Assembly: GCF_905475465.1 (NCBI RefSeq)
Contig: NC_062256.1
Coordinates: forward strand, 9,247,662 to 9,311,661
Length of the DNA: 64,000 nucleotides
Direction of reading: 5' to 3'
Source: Pieris napi
Lineage: Eukaryota; Arthropoda; Insecta; Lepidoptera; Pieridae
Shown here: positions 45,409-56,069 of the stretch, one piece after another
Numbering within the stretch: the stretch's first letter is position 1
Layout: the number at the start of each line of letters is the position of its first letter
Notes under the pieces: generated by a model
Told to the model about the DNA's origin: nothing
The model's input: the letters and a program-made list of their open reading frames with translations, nothing else
The model's database searches: none
Translations under genes and position numbers: made by a program

Positions 45409-45532
45409 GTTGGAGTCACCCACGCGTTCGTTAGAAATGCACGCGTCCCAAACGATATCGCTGGAGTCCCGAGCTGGGGACATCAGCGCGAGCTGTTTAA
45501 CTAACTTTAAGTTGCGGTCTACTGCTGGATCG
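45409..45532 (+). CDS. Scgdelta: Sarcoglycan (gamma/delta/zeta type), fourth visible exon
   Basis: Follows TTTTGCAAAG; the first base completes ATG (Met) with the previous exon. It encodes LESPTRSLEMHASQTISLES, then RAGDISASCLTNFKLRSTAGS. 'L-SPTRSL-M-A---I---A-AG-I-A-------L-S--G' is the strongest family signature in vertebrate gamma, delta and zeta sarcoglycans. It ends in phase 0 before GTATGA, a weaker but acceptable donor. The intron before it is the longest (2833 bp) and contains the TIR transposon at 43883-45339, whose right end is only 69 bp from the acceptor. Confidence 0.95.
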
Positions 45533-46510
45533 GTATGAAATTTGCTTAAATTCTTTTAATATTTCACCCACAATAATACTAGGCTGTAATAACTTTTAAG
45601 CAGGGAGCATAGTGCAGAAGACAACTCTAATAAATGCAGTATAACAGTGTTCAAACCCCCTGTTTCATAATCACTCTAATTTCACCTAAAGTACTTAGTT
45701 TCCTTTCTTTCTGTGATATGGTTTCTGCAGTGATGAAAAGGATGAATGAGTCATTTAATCAAAATAATGCAATAAAATGTATTTAATATTTTGGTGGGTG
45801 TTACGAAACATTTGCAGTTCATTAAATATAAAACAAATATTACATAACACTCGCTCAAATATTATATGAAAGAATAGTACATTAGCTTAACAAGCTTTAC
45901 GGTTTATTATTTTTTTTTATTAATTAATAATATAGAAACTAATGGTACAGAAGATGCAAATAAATACTACTAAGGGGTTCTAAGGGGTTTACCATTGGTG
46001 CCTGAAGGGCTACACCACAAAACACATTTTAAATAAAATAGTTAAAAATACAATTAATACAAAAAACGAAACGAAAACATTACAACAAAACAGACAAAAA
46101 ATATATGTTAAATGTACATACATATGTTTAACTAACTTTAGTATATTTAACACACAGTTTTATAATTTAAGATATATGCTTACAAAGGCACCCTAAACGC
46201 TGAGTGGGGGATTTCGTAGTACACTATCAAACATACATTACTGTAACAGTTGTTTCTTCACGGATGCAATAAAAATGATATACGACTCCTATTTGAAATC
46301 GCCGATTTTTTGTGTTTTGTTGCTATATTGTACCTTCAGTATTGAAATGAACGCTCAAATATAAAAAAATACAATAAATGGGTAATAAAAATACTTATTT
46401 AGAAAATAACAACAAAAATTTATTTCTTACTTTTCTTAGATTTCTATTAAATAATTGTACTTACGTAATTATTATCTATATTTGTATAGTAGTAGTACAC
46501 ATTATTTTAC

Positions 46511-47057
46511 ATTTTTTTTTAAGACAATTCACACCAATTGACCTTGTCCCATGCTAAGCTGGTGAAGCTTGTGTTATGGGTACTAGACAACGGCTATACA
46601 TACATATAGAAAGAACTAGAACAGAAGATAGAACAAATTTAATAACTTAAAGATTGACATTGATATGTTCACTGAGAGTGTGGTGGTGGCTTTAACACAA
46701 AATTATTTTAACCATGATGAATGAAATGCATTGAGATTTAGATTCTGTTTTTTCTTTTTTGTATTACAAACTAAAAATATTTGGCATGGTTACCTTCTTG
46801 TTGTATAAAAAAAAAAACTATGTGTGAAGATTTGTAATTGGCCCATAATGGTATATATATATATATATATACATCTATTTCTGTATTGTGCTGTGAATCT
46901 TCTGAATAAATAAATAAATAAATATTATAGATAGATAGACATATAAATACATATTTAAACCAAATGCTCATCACATCGATGTTCGTCTCAGTCGGGGATC
47001 GAACCCGAGACCCATGGATTCGCAGTCAGGGGTACTAACCACTAGACCAATGAGTCG
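46511..47057 (-). mobile_element. SINE family B split by a retroposed fragment, in sarcoglycan intron
   Basis: 46511-46610 (GACAATTCACACCAATTGAC, ATGCTAAGCTGGTGAAGC) and 46927-47057 (CACATCGATGTTCGTCTCAG, TCGGGGATCGAACCCGAGAC, GGTACTAACCACTAGACCAA) match the two ends of 15442-15681. The interrupting DNA (about 46611-46926) ends TGCTGTGAATCTTCTGAATA with an (AATA)n tail. Its 3' about 90 bp recur at 57966-58062, so it is a separate retroposed or transposed unit. Confidence 0.8.
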
Positions 47058-47137
47058 TCAGAGTTTCCTTGGGAGGAAGTATCACTTAACATCAGATGAA
47101 CCTCCTGCCCGTTTGCCTCCTGTTCTACAAAAAAGGA
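47058..47137 (+). mobile_element. Jockey-like LINE 3' tail scrap
   Basis: AGTATCACTTAACATCAGAT, GAACCTCCTGCCCGTTTGCC and TCCTGTTCTACAAAAAAGG: the last 80 bp of the 10401-type tail. Confidence 0.75.
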
Positions 47138-47372
47138 ATGTCATTTATAGATAGGTTCTATTAAAGGAGATTTTAGTGTCAGAGGGTCAGAGGGTTACTC
47201 TTGTGTTAATCCACTTCCGGTTTAGTTCTTAGGGCGCGGGCATCAAACCCCTCCGCCCTTTGTTTCGATACCCAAAAAGCAGTATTTTTTATTAGATCTA
47301 TAAAAAAATAGTATAACTACCTATTTTTATAGGAACCCACGATTAGTAGACTGTATTTCATTCTCTTTTCAG

Positions 47373-47567
47373 ATAAGACTAGACGCGCCAAGTATTTATA
47401 TGCCAAAGTTAAAATCGGCCCTGCCACTGCCACCTCCGGCGTCGCATACGCACGATCCGCACCATCAAAATATCTACCAGTTGTGCGCATGCGCAAATGG
47501 AAAATTGTTCCTGGCACCGCCGCACGGCGTCTGCGCAGCGCGCGAGGAAAGTCTCATTTGTCGATGA
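47373..47567 (+). CDS. Scgdelta: Sarcoglycan (gamma/delta/zeta type), last exon
   Basis: Follows TTCTCTTTTCAG in phase 0 and ends at TGA 47565-47567. It encodes IRLDAPSIYMPKLKSALPLP, then a His/Pro-rich linker (PPPASHTHDPHH), then IYQLCACANGKLFLAPPHGV and CAAREESLICR. 'I-LDA--I--P-L' and the C-terminal cysteine cluster 'C-CANG-LF----G-C------C' are typical; the four Cys residues are all present and are known in the family to be needed for disulfides. The His/Pro linker replaces a shorter vertebrate segment. Total visible protein is 308 residues, slightly longer than the usual 290 or so even without the first exon. Confidence 0.95.
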   Translation: MRLDAPSIYMPKLKSALPLPPPASHTHDPHHQNIYQLCACANGKLFLAPPHGVCAAREESLICR

Positions 47568-47882
47568 TCCTTTAATTAATTACGATGTTAAAAGATATTG
47601 TATTCACTAACTTCTGACATTATAAATGCGATTTAGTCCGCTAAAGTTTGGAATGGTACTTGCGTACATAAAAGTCGGTAGATAAAAAGCTTGGAATCTG
47701 TTTTTATTTAAATATAACTTTTTTTTAACACATTTAAACTATAATTTATTACTTTATTTAGCAAGTTGCTAAATAACTATTTCGTAAACGAATAATATTG
47801 CTATTTTAATGCCATCCTTTGACCATCCAACTGAATTTGTTCTTTGGTTCTTTGTGTCTTATGTTTTTTTAAAATATACTGA

Positions 47883-47888
47883 AATAAA
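47883..47888 (+). terminator. Polyadenylation signal of the sarcoglycan gene
   Basis: AATAAA lies 316 bp after the stop codon, in AT-rich 3'UTR, with no closer canonical signal noticed. Alternative signals downstream (for example near 47985) are possible. Confidence 0.5.
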
Positions 47889-48472
47889 ATTTTTATGAAA
47901 TTATTAATGATTATATTACATCAAAATCAGTTAAATTATACAAATATTGCACCACAAAATGTATTAAATGCTATATAAAATAAAAATAAATTTATTCGGG
48001 TACCTACTATAATTTAAGTTACATTAAGCTTATGTTATTCTTATATTAAATACACGACCTTTGAAGGAGTGAAGGCCTGCTCCAAAGTCTCTTTTTTTTA
48101 TCTTCCCAGGTTTCTAGTAAGCATCATCTCCTTTTCCTGGCCAATGGGCCAAGTAAGTAAAGACCATTTTTTGCTATATATAATGCAATATCTTTTTTCA
48201 TCAACGTAGGTATATTAAATAATGGATTTACAGTGTATAGAAAATTATAGACAACAAGCTTTAGATGTGAAATGGTAATATAGTAGAACGACCACAGACA
48301 AACGTTTATTCGCATAAATTCTGTTAGTGAAATTTCTTGAAGTTTATCAAAAAATTATATTTATCTGTTGATAGTTAAGTGTTGTAATGAAATAATCTAC
48401 AATGCAGTACTCAGTTACTTTCAAAAGTGAGTAATTGTAAATTTTACACCTAATTTCGTTTTAAAAAACTAG

Positions 48473-48577
48473 TGGCGCTATTTAGGTCTAGGCCTCGGAT
48501 ATCTCTTCTATCCTAACACAGAACGTCTAATTTTTTGTTTCCAAGGCATGCCAGTTTCCGCAAGATGTTTTCCTTTG
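48473..48577 (-). mobile_element. SINE family A, truncated
   Basis: AGTGGCGCTATTTAGGTCTA, then a deleted middle and AAGATGTTTTCCTTTGC. Only the 3' third is kept. Confidence 0.6.
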
Positions 48578-48779
48578 CATCACAACAACTTTGGGATCAT
48601 GTAACCAATATTAAAGTCAAGATTGGTATCGAGGAGTTCTGATGCTGGTTTGATTGATATGGGACCTTGTAATTGATTTTGTATAGCACAAACTGGAACA
48701 AAAAAGGCACCAGAAACAGACACAGTTTGTTCAGTGAAGATATGGTCTCTTCCGCCTCGTGTCAACGCCAAACGAGCCG

Positions 48780-48965
48780 TATCAATTCAAAAATTTCACC
48801 AGCATCACTTTGATGGTTGGAAATCTTCGACAGTCCACTACACAAACCACTTTCTTTTGCGAACTAGTGAACTGTGAAATCGACTCCTTCCTCGCCTATA
48901 GGTTTCAATGACTGTCCTTTTTCAATGACCACCTGTAGGCTCGTTGGTCCCTCTAATCTATAAAA
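48780..48965 (+). mobile_element. LINE 3' end (second family)
   Basis: CACCAGCATCACTTTGATGG, CACTTTCTTTTGCGAACTAG and TGAACTGTGAAATCGACTCC align with 30955-31030, followed by a tail with CTGTCCTTTTTCAATG. Degenerate. Confidence 0.6.
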
Positions 48966-49278
48966 AAATCCATCAATAACAGTCTTTTGTAGTTGTTTCA
49001 ATTATACATAAATTCAAATCAATTATTCCTTGACACACTTAAAAAGGTACTCTAAAATTAGATTAATTTTCGAACATTGTAAACTGTTTGACTACAATGA
49101 TAGTCTATGCACAGCAAATATGTATTCTCTTTGCCAATTACGAACTTTGTTTGTTAAAATCACACGGTCTGCAAGACAAGTTGTTGGCATTAATATGAGA
49201 AAACGAATAATTTAAAAACGGATTTATTATAGAACATACTAAAGTTGTTTCTTACCATGCTTTTATAATAATTCATTA

Positions 49279-49482
49279 TCTAATGATTTTGCCACCATGT
49301 CTTAGTTTTTGACGTAACCAAGAGTGAATTGTCAAAATATGAGCGTTTGTTTTCTTCTGTGCTAACGAAAACGAAATTTGATAAGGCTGTCTAATGATTT
49401 TGCCGCCATGTCTTAGTTTTTGGCGCAACTAAGAGTCAATTGTCAAAATATGAGTGTTTGTTTTCTTCTGTGCTAACGAAAT
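49279..49482. repeat. Two-copy tandem duplication, period 111 bp
   Basis: CTAATGATTTTGCC(A/G)CCATG begins at 49280 and 49391. Both units continue TCTTAGTTTTTG(A/G)CG, AGAGT(G/C)AATTGTCAAAATATGAG and TTTTCTTCTGTGCTAACGAA. A few substitutions separate the units. Confidence 0.9.
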
Positions 49483-49580
49483 TTTTATATAGTTTATAAA
49501 AAAAGATGGAAATCATAGATTTCTTTACGTTAGTTAATAAATTATTAAAATCTGTTAGTTCAATCTTTTGTGTATTTTAG

Positions 49581-49681
49581 GTACATTTTATTCTAGTTCT
49601 AGGCACGAAGCTGTTGGCATATATTACATTTAACCCCTTCGACCACGTAGATATTGTAAATAGCACTTGGAATATATAAAG
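49581..49681 (+). CDS. Exon-like segment of unknown identity
   Basis: Flanked by TTTTGTGTATTTTAG (acceptor) and GGTAAGTAAC (donor consensus). One frame is open for 32 codons from the first base (VHFILVLGTKLLAYITFNPF and onward) and then meets TAA at 49677, four bases before the donor. A stop so near a donor fits a 3'UTR-spliced or noncoding transcript as well as a coding one. It lies downstream of the sarcoglycan gene and upstream of the candidate terminal exon at 50391. Confidence 0.3.
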
Positions 49682-50390
49682 GTAAGTAACAGATATAGAC
49701 ATATATGATTTTTTAAATAACGAAATACAACGACAACCTATCAATTAAGGTACATTATATGAACTAGTGCCTTTCCAATTGCAAATAAGAAATGGCTGAA
49801 AATCTTCAATGTTCATAGTACAGTGTTGTGATAGAAATAGATGTAGCTTGTGTTCGAATAGCTAAATAGCTAAATCTGATAAAAAAATAGTATATAACCT
49901 GTTTGGATTCTAGGGTGTAGAATTTAAAACAAAAGACGAAACTGCGTTTGATCCGTGACAAGCGGACGTAATGTCACAACGTGTCATGTCACACACACAC
50001 ATGTAACACGTATTGGACTAGAGGCCTCTGACCAATCACAATCAACTAGAATGCGCCGTCATTTGGCCACTGTCACCTTGAGTCGAAACGGATGCGTTTT
50101 GCTTGATTTATTACCAAACTAGTAAGAGAAAACTTTAACAATGAGAAAACTTTCGAATTAAACATAAAACGTAAGGCTTTAAACTCTCGTCCAATCACAA
50201 ATGTGCGACACGATACGATAAATAGAGCGAGCAACCGTTTCGTTTTTGTTTTACATTCTAAACTTAAATTGTAAGTTTGAACTGTCAATTATGAATTTCG
50301 AATTGTCAAACTATAAATAATGTATCTGTGACAGGACTTGACTAATTTTACTCTATGTATAACAGAATTGGTAATGGCCTTTTCTTTTAG

Positions 50391-50483
50391 CTTCAATACG
50401 CCTACGAAAATGTCGCAGGAGACACTATTCTGTCAAATTCCAGGCTTAAAAAGTGTAGTTTTAATTATGGAATATCTGTATGA
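50391..50483 (+). CDS. Candidate terminal exon of unknown identity
   Basis: A pyrimidine-rich acceptor GGCCTTTTCTTTTAG precedes a frame reading LQYAYENVAGDTILSNSRLK and ending at TGA 50481. A second frame offset by one base is open longer (FNTPTKMSQETLFCQIPGLK onward to TGA near 50500). Which is real cannot be decided without the upstream phase. AATAAA at about 50623 followed by a T/G-rich region would serve as a polyadenylation site. Neither peptide is recognised. Confidence 0.3.
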   Translation, partial: LQYAYENVAGDTILSNSRLKKCSFNYGISV

Positions 50484-50814
50484 AAATTATTATCTATGAA
50501 TGAAAAAAAATTATTTTGTTTGCTTCTAAAGCCATGTAAATTTTAAATTTTTTATTTGTACGTATATTCTAAAATGTTGAACGTATAAATTGTTAGTTGT
50601 ACATATGTATCTATTCGTGTAAATAAAATATGTTTATGAACAATATAATATATCAAATATGGCTTTAATTTTTTATTTATTTCCTAAGATAATGAACCTA
50701 CTTGCTTTTAAGGAAGATTAAACATGGCCAAACTAGGGAGAAGGACTGCCTACACGCAGATTCCTATAATATGTCCAATCCTGTTATGGGAAATTATTTT
50801 GACAAATGAATAAA

Positions 50815-51085
50815 TTAGTGGCACTACAACCTTTTTAGGTCTGGGCCTCAGATTTCTGTATCTGTTTCATGATCACTCGTCAATCTAATAGGCATGTAGG
50901 TGATCAGCCTCCGGCTTTTTGAGTTTAAGCCAGTTTCCTCACGATGGTTTCCTTCACCGTTCGAGCGAAAGTTGAGAAAAAAAAAAGGAACATAGACAGA
51001 AAGTCCTTTGGTGCACAGCCGGGGATCGAACCTACGAGCTCAGGAATGAGATTCGCACGCTGAAACTAATAGACCAACACTGCTT
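50815..51085 (-). mobile_element. SINE family A
   Basis: GGCACTACAACCTTTTTAGG, TGATCAGCCTCCGGCTTTTT, CCTCACGATGGTTTCCTTCA, GTGCACAGCCGGGGATCGAA. The CAGTGCCTGACACACGCCG part is deleted, and a poly-A (AAAAAAAAAA) is inserted at about 50977. Confidence 0.9.
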
Positions 51086-51089
51086 TTTA

Positions 51090-52315
51090 TATTTTTATAT
51101 TACTAATAGAAATTTAAAAAACAAAACGAAAATTTACCTGTCCGTATTAGTAATATGACTGTCATTTTTATTAGAATGTATTAGTAGACAAACATACATA
51201 CATGTGCTTGAAAGCCTCACATAACTTACATATAAACCAATACTGGTCAAACTGATATTCGCATTTGTCGTAAATGAGTTACGACGTATTTATAAATATT
51301 TAATCAAACAAAGTAACACTATTCCAGGGAATATTCTATCGCGAAGAATAATCGCGAGTTTCATAATTGAATCTTTCCGACTAACCGACAGAAGTATTTA
51401 ATTGTGTTATAAACAAGCTCAGAATAACTGGAAAGTTTGTCGTTTAATTTTGGTTTAAAGCACGTTTTCGTAAACCCAACAAACTAGATGTGCGACGAAT
51501 TTTTAATATAACACAGCGCTTGGGATATCGTCTGATATAAACGCATAGTTCGGAGTACCGGGGTTCAATTCACCGTGAAAGAAAATTTGGATTTATACTC
51601 ATGGAAAAAATATAATTTATAATATTGACATCCAATGATACGTCCACTGAAAAGTCCACAGGACTTTGGAAATATCAAAATGAGCGATTGGAATCATTTG
51701 AAGGACTTCCCTTGAAAGAACAATGGCACTTCAATTATTTACTCATTACACATACAAATTATTAAATTTGTAAATATGAAAATTGTAAATACATACTGTA
51801 TATTTGATTTGATAGATTTGATTGTCATGATTACTAATAAACGGTAGTTTTATATTATTTATAAATATCCTAATATTTTTACAAATTTACTTATACAAAA
51901 AAAGGAATATAAGTAAATTTTATTCACTTTGACCAAAAACGTACGTATTAGATCACATCAGTAAGTTGTAAAAACTTTTCTTTTCCAAAGCTTCAGTGGT
52001 GGTGAAAAGACATGAAGTTTAACTAAAGAGTCGTGATTAATTGTTGTTGGTTGCATTTAAGTTTTTTCCTTATATAGATACACTTTATTATACAATTATA
52101 TACTTAAGGTTTAGTTATTTTTTTAATACAAATACATTTCTTAAACTAAAGAGAATAATACAATAAGAATAATAAAAAAATAGTTTAGTTTTAACAGAAA
52201 CTTTTAAGTATTATCTGAGTTAAAAATTAAAAAGCTCACATATTTAGGGCTTTCGTGCATTGTGGGTGTACATGAACGACGTTATTAAATCTTTCTTTCT
52301 ATTCCGAAAATAGAA
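51090..52315. other. Noncoding stretch
   Basis: AT-rich; no recognised exon or repeat. Confidence 0.4.
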
Positions 52316-52317
52316 AG

Positions 52318-52440
52318 AAAGATGTACCAATTCTTAAAAAGCTGGCAACGCACTCACCCTCTGTTATTGAGTGTCCATGGGCGGCGGTATCACTTAACAT
52401 CAGGTGAGCCTCCTGCCCGTTTGCCTCGATATATAAAAAA
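52318..52440 (+). mobile_element. Jockey-like LINE 3' tail
   Basis: AAGATGTACCAATTCTTAAA, AGCTGGCAACGCACTC, GAGTGTCCATGGGCGGCGGT and CATCAGGTGAGCCTCCTGCC. 5'-truncated. Confidence 0.85.
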
Positions 52441-52900
52441 ATATCTTAACGATGAATTTATTAATTACGTTAAGGATTAAACAACTCCAAAAAGCTCTCA
52501 AAATTACCGTAAGTTCTCTTTGCAGTCGTTTCAGACCTTTTTGTACATTAGTACTGATTAACGGTACATAAAAGACAATTAAGAAAGTACCTACGTTAAA
52601 ATGAAAAGAAGCAGTTTTAATAGATTAAAACTAATTATCATTTATTTCAAAACTGAAACAAAATGAATAACAATTGAGAATTTATTTATTAATATTATTT
52701 TGGTATAATCCCTTATATCATTTACATTGAGTTTTTACGGTATTTTTTTTATAAGAGGGCTAACTAAATTCATTATTCCATTTATTTATTAATGAACAGA
52801 TGGCTTTTTGCATGTGTAAAACGTGATAACAAAACGATGCCATAGATATATACAGTATTTAGAATTTTACTGCAACTGTCTTTACCTAAGACACAAGTGA
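52440..52900. other. Noncoding stretch
   Basis: AT-rich; nothing recognised. Confidence 0.4.
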
Positions 52901-53275
52901 CACTGTACACAGGCCAATACAGGCCAATATATGTCCATGCATGACCCACGCTAGCGTAGTCTTCGAGTATTGTGCCCCATCCAATATCCACCCTTATCCC
53001 ACATCGATTACCACCAGGCTGGCGCCACTTTGAAAAGGCTAAATATCATCCCAACCCGTTGGTGCGTAAATGCATCAATTATTATTACACGTCTTAACGT
53101 CCGGGCACGGCAAAGCAAAACTAGACTATGGTACAAAACCGCTTTCACCAGGGAAAAAAATCTTAACTACGTACTTCGCTCAATCCAGTGAGCTTCTGTC
53201 TTACCTTTCAGGCGATTGACCACCCCACCTCGGTCCAAGCCGAGGCCTGAGTCTTGCAGGAGGCATTGCACCAAA
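52900..53275 (+). pseudogene. Decayed jockey-type LINE 3' region
   Basis: The + strand codons near 52930 read MTHASVVFEYCAPSNIHP, resembling the 'TYASVVFAHA----IH-LQ' block after the RT core in jockey-type ORF2. It is broken afterwards. The 3' end has ACCTCGGTCCAAGCCGAGG (small hairpin), TTGCAGGAGGCATTGCACC and poly-A (53272). A minus-strand frame (52782-52991) is a shadow. Confidence 0.5.
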
Positions 53276-53399
53276 AAAAATAAGATGAAGTTTTTCTGTA
53301 AATAGCAAAGTTTATATATGGTTCTTTATAACGTAATATAAGAGTTGTAACAAGACAATCCTCTCTTTGATTAATAGTAAAGCAATTTAACTAGCAAGT

Positions 53400-53665
53400 G
53401 TCTTTCTTACGGTAGCCAATCATGGACTCGAAAACAAACAGAAAAATAACAACTTGTGCAAAAGCTATCCCATTGCAAAAAAACTTAAGTGGAAATGGGT
53501 GGGCCATACCGTTCGCATAAAGAATGCCAGATGGAATGAGCCAGGGCTCGGTGGGCTGATGAGCTTAAAGAAGTTGGATAAGATTGGGAAAGCAATGCTA
53601 AATATAGAGAGAGATGGAACCAATTAGAGAAGGCATTTACTCTATAAGAGGTCCTTGGAAATTAA
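53400..53665 (+). pseudogene. RTE-like LINE ORF C-terminal relic
   Basis: The + strand reads KLKWKWVGHTVRIKNARWNE, matching the 'KLKWQWAGHIARR-D-RW' block of RTE-type LINEs. Later codons (in a different frame, ATGGAACCAATTAGAGAAGG) recall 'W--LEEA'. Indels have broken it. Confidence 0.65.
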
Positions 53666-54239
53666 ATTAAATAATTTATTTATAATTCTTCTGTATACCA
53701 TTTTTACAATATGTATACTTTGTAAAGATGGATTAATGTTTCAAGGAATAAATGAGGCTAAATTATTATTATAACCTAGTGTGTGTTAATCTGTACGTTA
53801 GGTTAGGTGAGTTATATTGTTATTTTAATTATATGATTAATTTAGTTATACCTGTAATTTCTTTATAAATAAACGTTTATAAGCACTAGTACATAAATAA
53901 AATAAAATCGTATAAACTTACATTCATAACTTAAGACTTACTTTAATAATTTTGAAATTTAGTTCGTCTTGCTGTTCTCTATCTTCGCCTAATTTAATTT
54001 TGCACTCCTTTGTTGTGGTGTAGTGGAAAGCTCTTAATGCGGTTTCAAAGACACCTCGCGTCCATTGCGAGAGGAAATATAGTGATGCGGTAATATGATG
54101 CCTTTAAATTTCTCCTTACTGTTGGAGCTTGAAAAGCTTGTATACGGTAATGCTGATCTTATTCTTATGATTATAATTGATTATATTATCTGAGAAACAT
54201 CTTTTAAAATTGAGAAGAACATGCTAAAAAGGGATGGAA

Positions 54240-54580
54240 AGAAGCATGGTGGGTGTAACAGTGAGACATCGAAGATGCAGAAGGGATAAGATCAACGACC
54301 AAAGTAGAGGAGGTTATAAAGAAAATAAGACAATTGAAATGGCAACTGACCGGGCACATGACGAGATATAGCAGTTTTAAATGGACAAAAATTATAACAT
54401 AATGACATACACGCGATTGAAAAAGGAAAAGAGGAAGACAGAGCAACAGATGGTCAGACGATATAAAGACAATAGGAGGCACAACTTGGACAAGAAGAGC
54501 TAACATCAGAAAATAATGGAAGCAGCTGAAAGAGGCCTATGTGTCACAGGACACGCTGATTACCAAAATCTAGTCATATG
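54240..54580 (+). pseudogene. RTE-like LINE ORF C-terminal relic
   Basis: KKIRQLKWQLTGHMTRYSSF, then RKRGRQSNRWSDDIKTIGGT, WTRRANIRK and WKQLKEAYVSQDTLI. This is the distal 'LKW-WAGH--R', 'GR---RW-DDI----G--W' and 'W--L-EA' series of RTE-clade ORF2, with stops. The opposite-strand frame (54204-54506) is its shadow. Confidence 0.75.
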
Positions 54581-54659
54581 ATTAAGTTAGGTTATGTAAC
54601 TTAAATAAGTGTTAATATATTATACTGGGTGTCAGCAATAAAGGCTTAAAAATAATAAT

Positions 54660-55610
54660 ATTTCAGTTAAGAATTAACTTACCTCCCAGCTAAGAGCTGA
54701 TAAGACAAAATACTTCCTAATCGTGTCCAATCAATAAATAAGATGCTTAAACCGTAATTCCTTCACTAAATTGAATGTCAATTAACGATACAATATTGTC
54801 CAATTAGCAACCAAAAGTCTTTTCGAGTCTGAATTTATTGAATACGAATAGTATTTTGTGTAACTGCCGAAATTATATTAACTTGCACCAATAATAGGCT
54901 ACAAACATCTTCAAATTAGTTAGTTACTTCTGCTATTCTTACATTAAGCTCATCGGAAAAATGACCCATTAGAACTTTCCGAATAACACATAGTTACTAT
55001 GACCGTAAGGACTGATTTTGCCAGACGCAATATTAAGGCAGACTATATCTGTATAGGCTGCTTGATATCTACCCGCTCACCGTCTACAATGTAAAATACG
55101 ATTAAAGGACTGGCTTATGAACACACCTTACGCAGTGTTGGAGATGCTTCTGAGACCTAATACATAATTAGTTACACATTGCACTCACATGCAAGCACAC
55201 ACTTACTCGTTTACTAACATGCATATTTTCAACACACTCATTCATGTACTCAGACGTGTTGAAAACAGTTGAAAAACAAACATTATAAAAAAAGATGCAG
55301 TGTAATTTTATATTTTTATGGAATTCACTACTAAGTTTGTTTATAGAAGAGCAGGGAACCCTGACAAAGGTATTTTTTAGTTAAAAGGGTTCTAAAATCT
55401 TACACATTATTATGAAATGTTGTCAAATGAATAAACTCATTTTTATGAAAAAAAAAACTATACCTAATTCCATAAATAAAATAGCAGTTTTTCTTTATTA
55501 TAAGTATAAGCATTTATTTACATTATATTGTCAATGTTATATCAAAATAGATTAACAAGGTTTTATGTCACCTTATCGCTATTGAGTAATCTCTTCCAGG
55601 TAACCCTAAT
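54660..55610. other. Noncoding stretch
   Basis: AT-rich. An inverted scrap of the 34930-type LINE tail lies at 55570-55605 (TCTCTTCCAGGTAACCCT). No exon was recognised. Confidence 0.4.
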
Positions 55611-55616
55611 TAAAAA

Positions 55617-56069
55617 AAATGTGCGTGTACTAGTGTACACACGTTAGAAGTGAAACTTCTTTATGACCTTATTTTTCGAAAAATTATCTATATGCAACTA
55701 ACTTTACAGAAATTGGTTAAATAAAGTTAAATTAGATAAAGTTTAACAAAAGGCTTTTAATATCACAGACTTGAATACAAATAATACAATTATTTCATTT
55801 TACCTTATTACCACTAAGATTATTACAGAATTTCATAAATTGTAATATAATTTTTAGTATCATTGTTATAGTTATTATAAATTTTTGTTATTTTAATGGT
55901 TTAGAATCTCTTCGAATCAACCGTGGTAGGGACGAGAAAAAGACGCGCGTAACGGTCAAATGTGACACGTAACCGAAACATGTGACGCGTAACCGAAAAA
56001 TGTGACGCGTAACGAAAAAATGTTACACAAATTTTTTTCCAACCCCGATAAAGAAGTTTCACTTCAAAA
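55617..56069. mobile_element. Inverted-repeat element with internal 20-bp tandem repeat
   Basis: Ends: AGAAGTGAAACTTCTTTATG (55650-55669) and ATAAAGAAGTTTCACTTC (56048-56065) are inverted copies, themselves quasi-palindromic. The outside-left piece GTGCGTGTACTAGTGTACAC is also palindromic. Internal 20-bp repeats are listed separately. Related scraps are at 8555-8625 and 41410-41475. No transposase. Confidence 0.6.
55959..56028. repeat. Three to four tandem 20-bp units
   Basis: ATGTGACRCGTAACCGAAAM units run in tandem, preceded by a partial unit (GCGCGTAACGGTCAA) and followed by a decayed ATGTTACAC unit. The CG dinucleotides (ACGCGTAACCG) contrast with the AT-rich surroundings. Confidence 0.9.

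Noticed and set aside
46852..46871. (TA)n microsatellite
   Set aside because: Simple repeat inside the insertion that splits SINE B; not informative alone.
47317..47517. Minus-strand 66-codon ORF
   Set aside because: Antisense of the last sarcoglycan exon.
54204..54506. 100-codon minus-strand ORF with hydrophobic stretches
   Set aside because: Antisense of an RTE-like LINE relic with recognisable + strand blocks.
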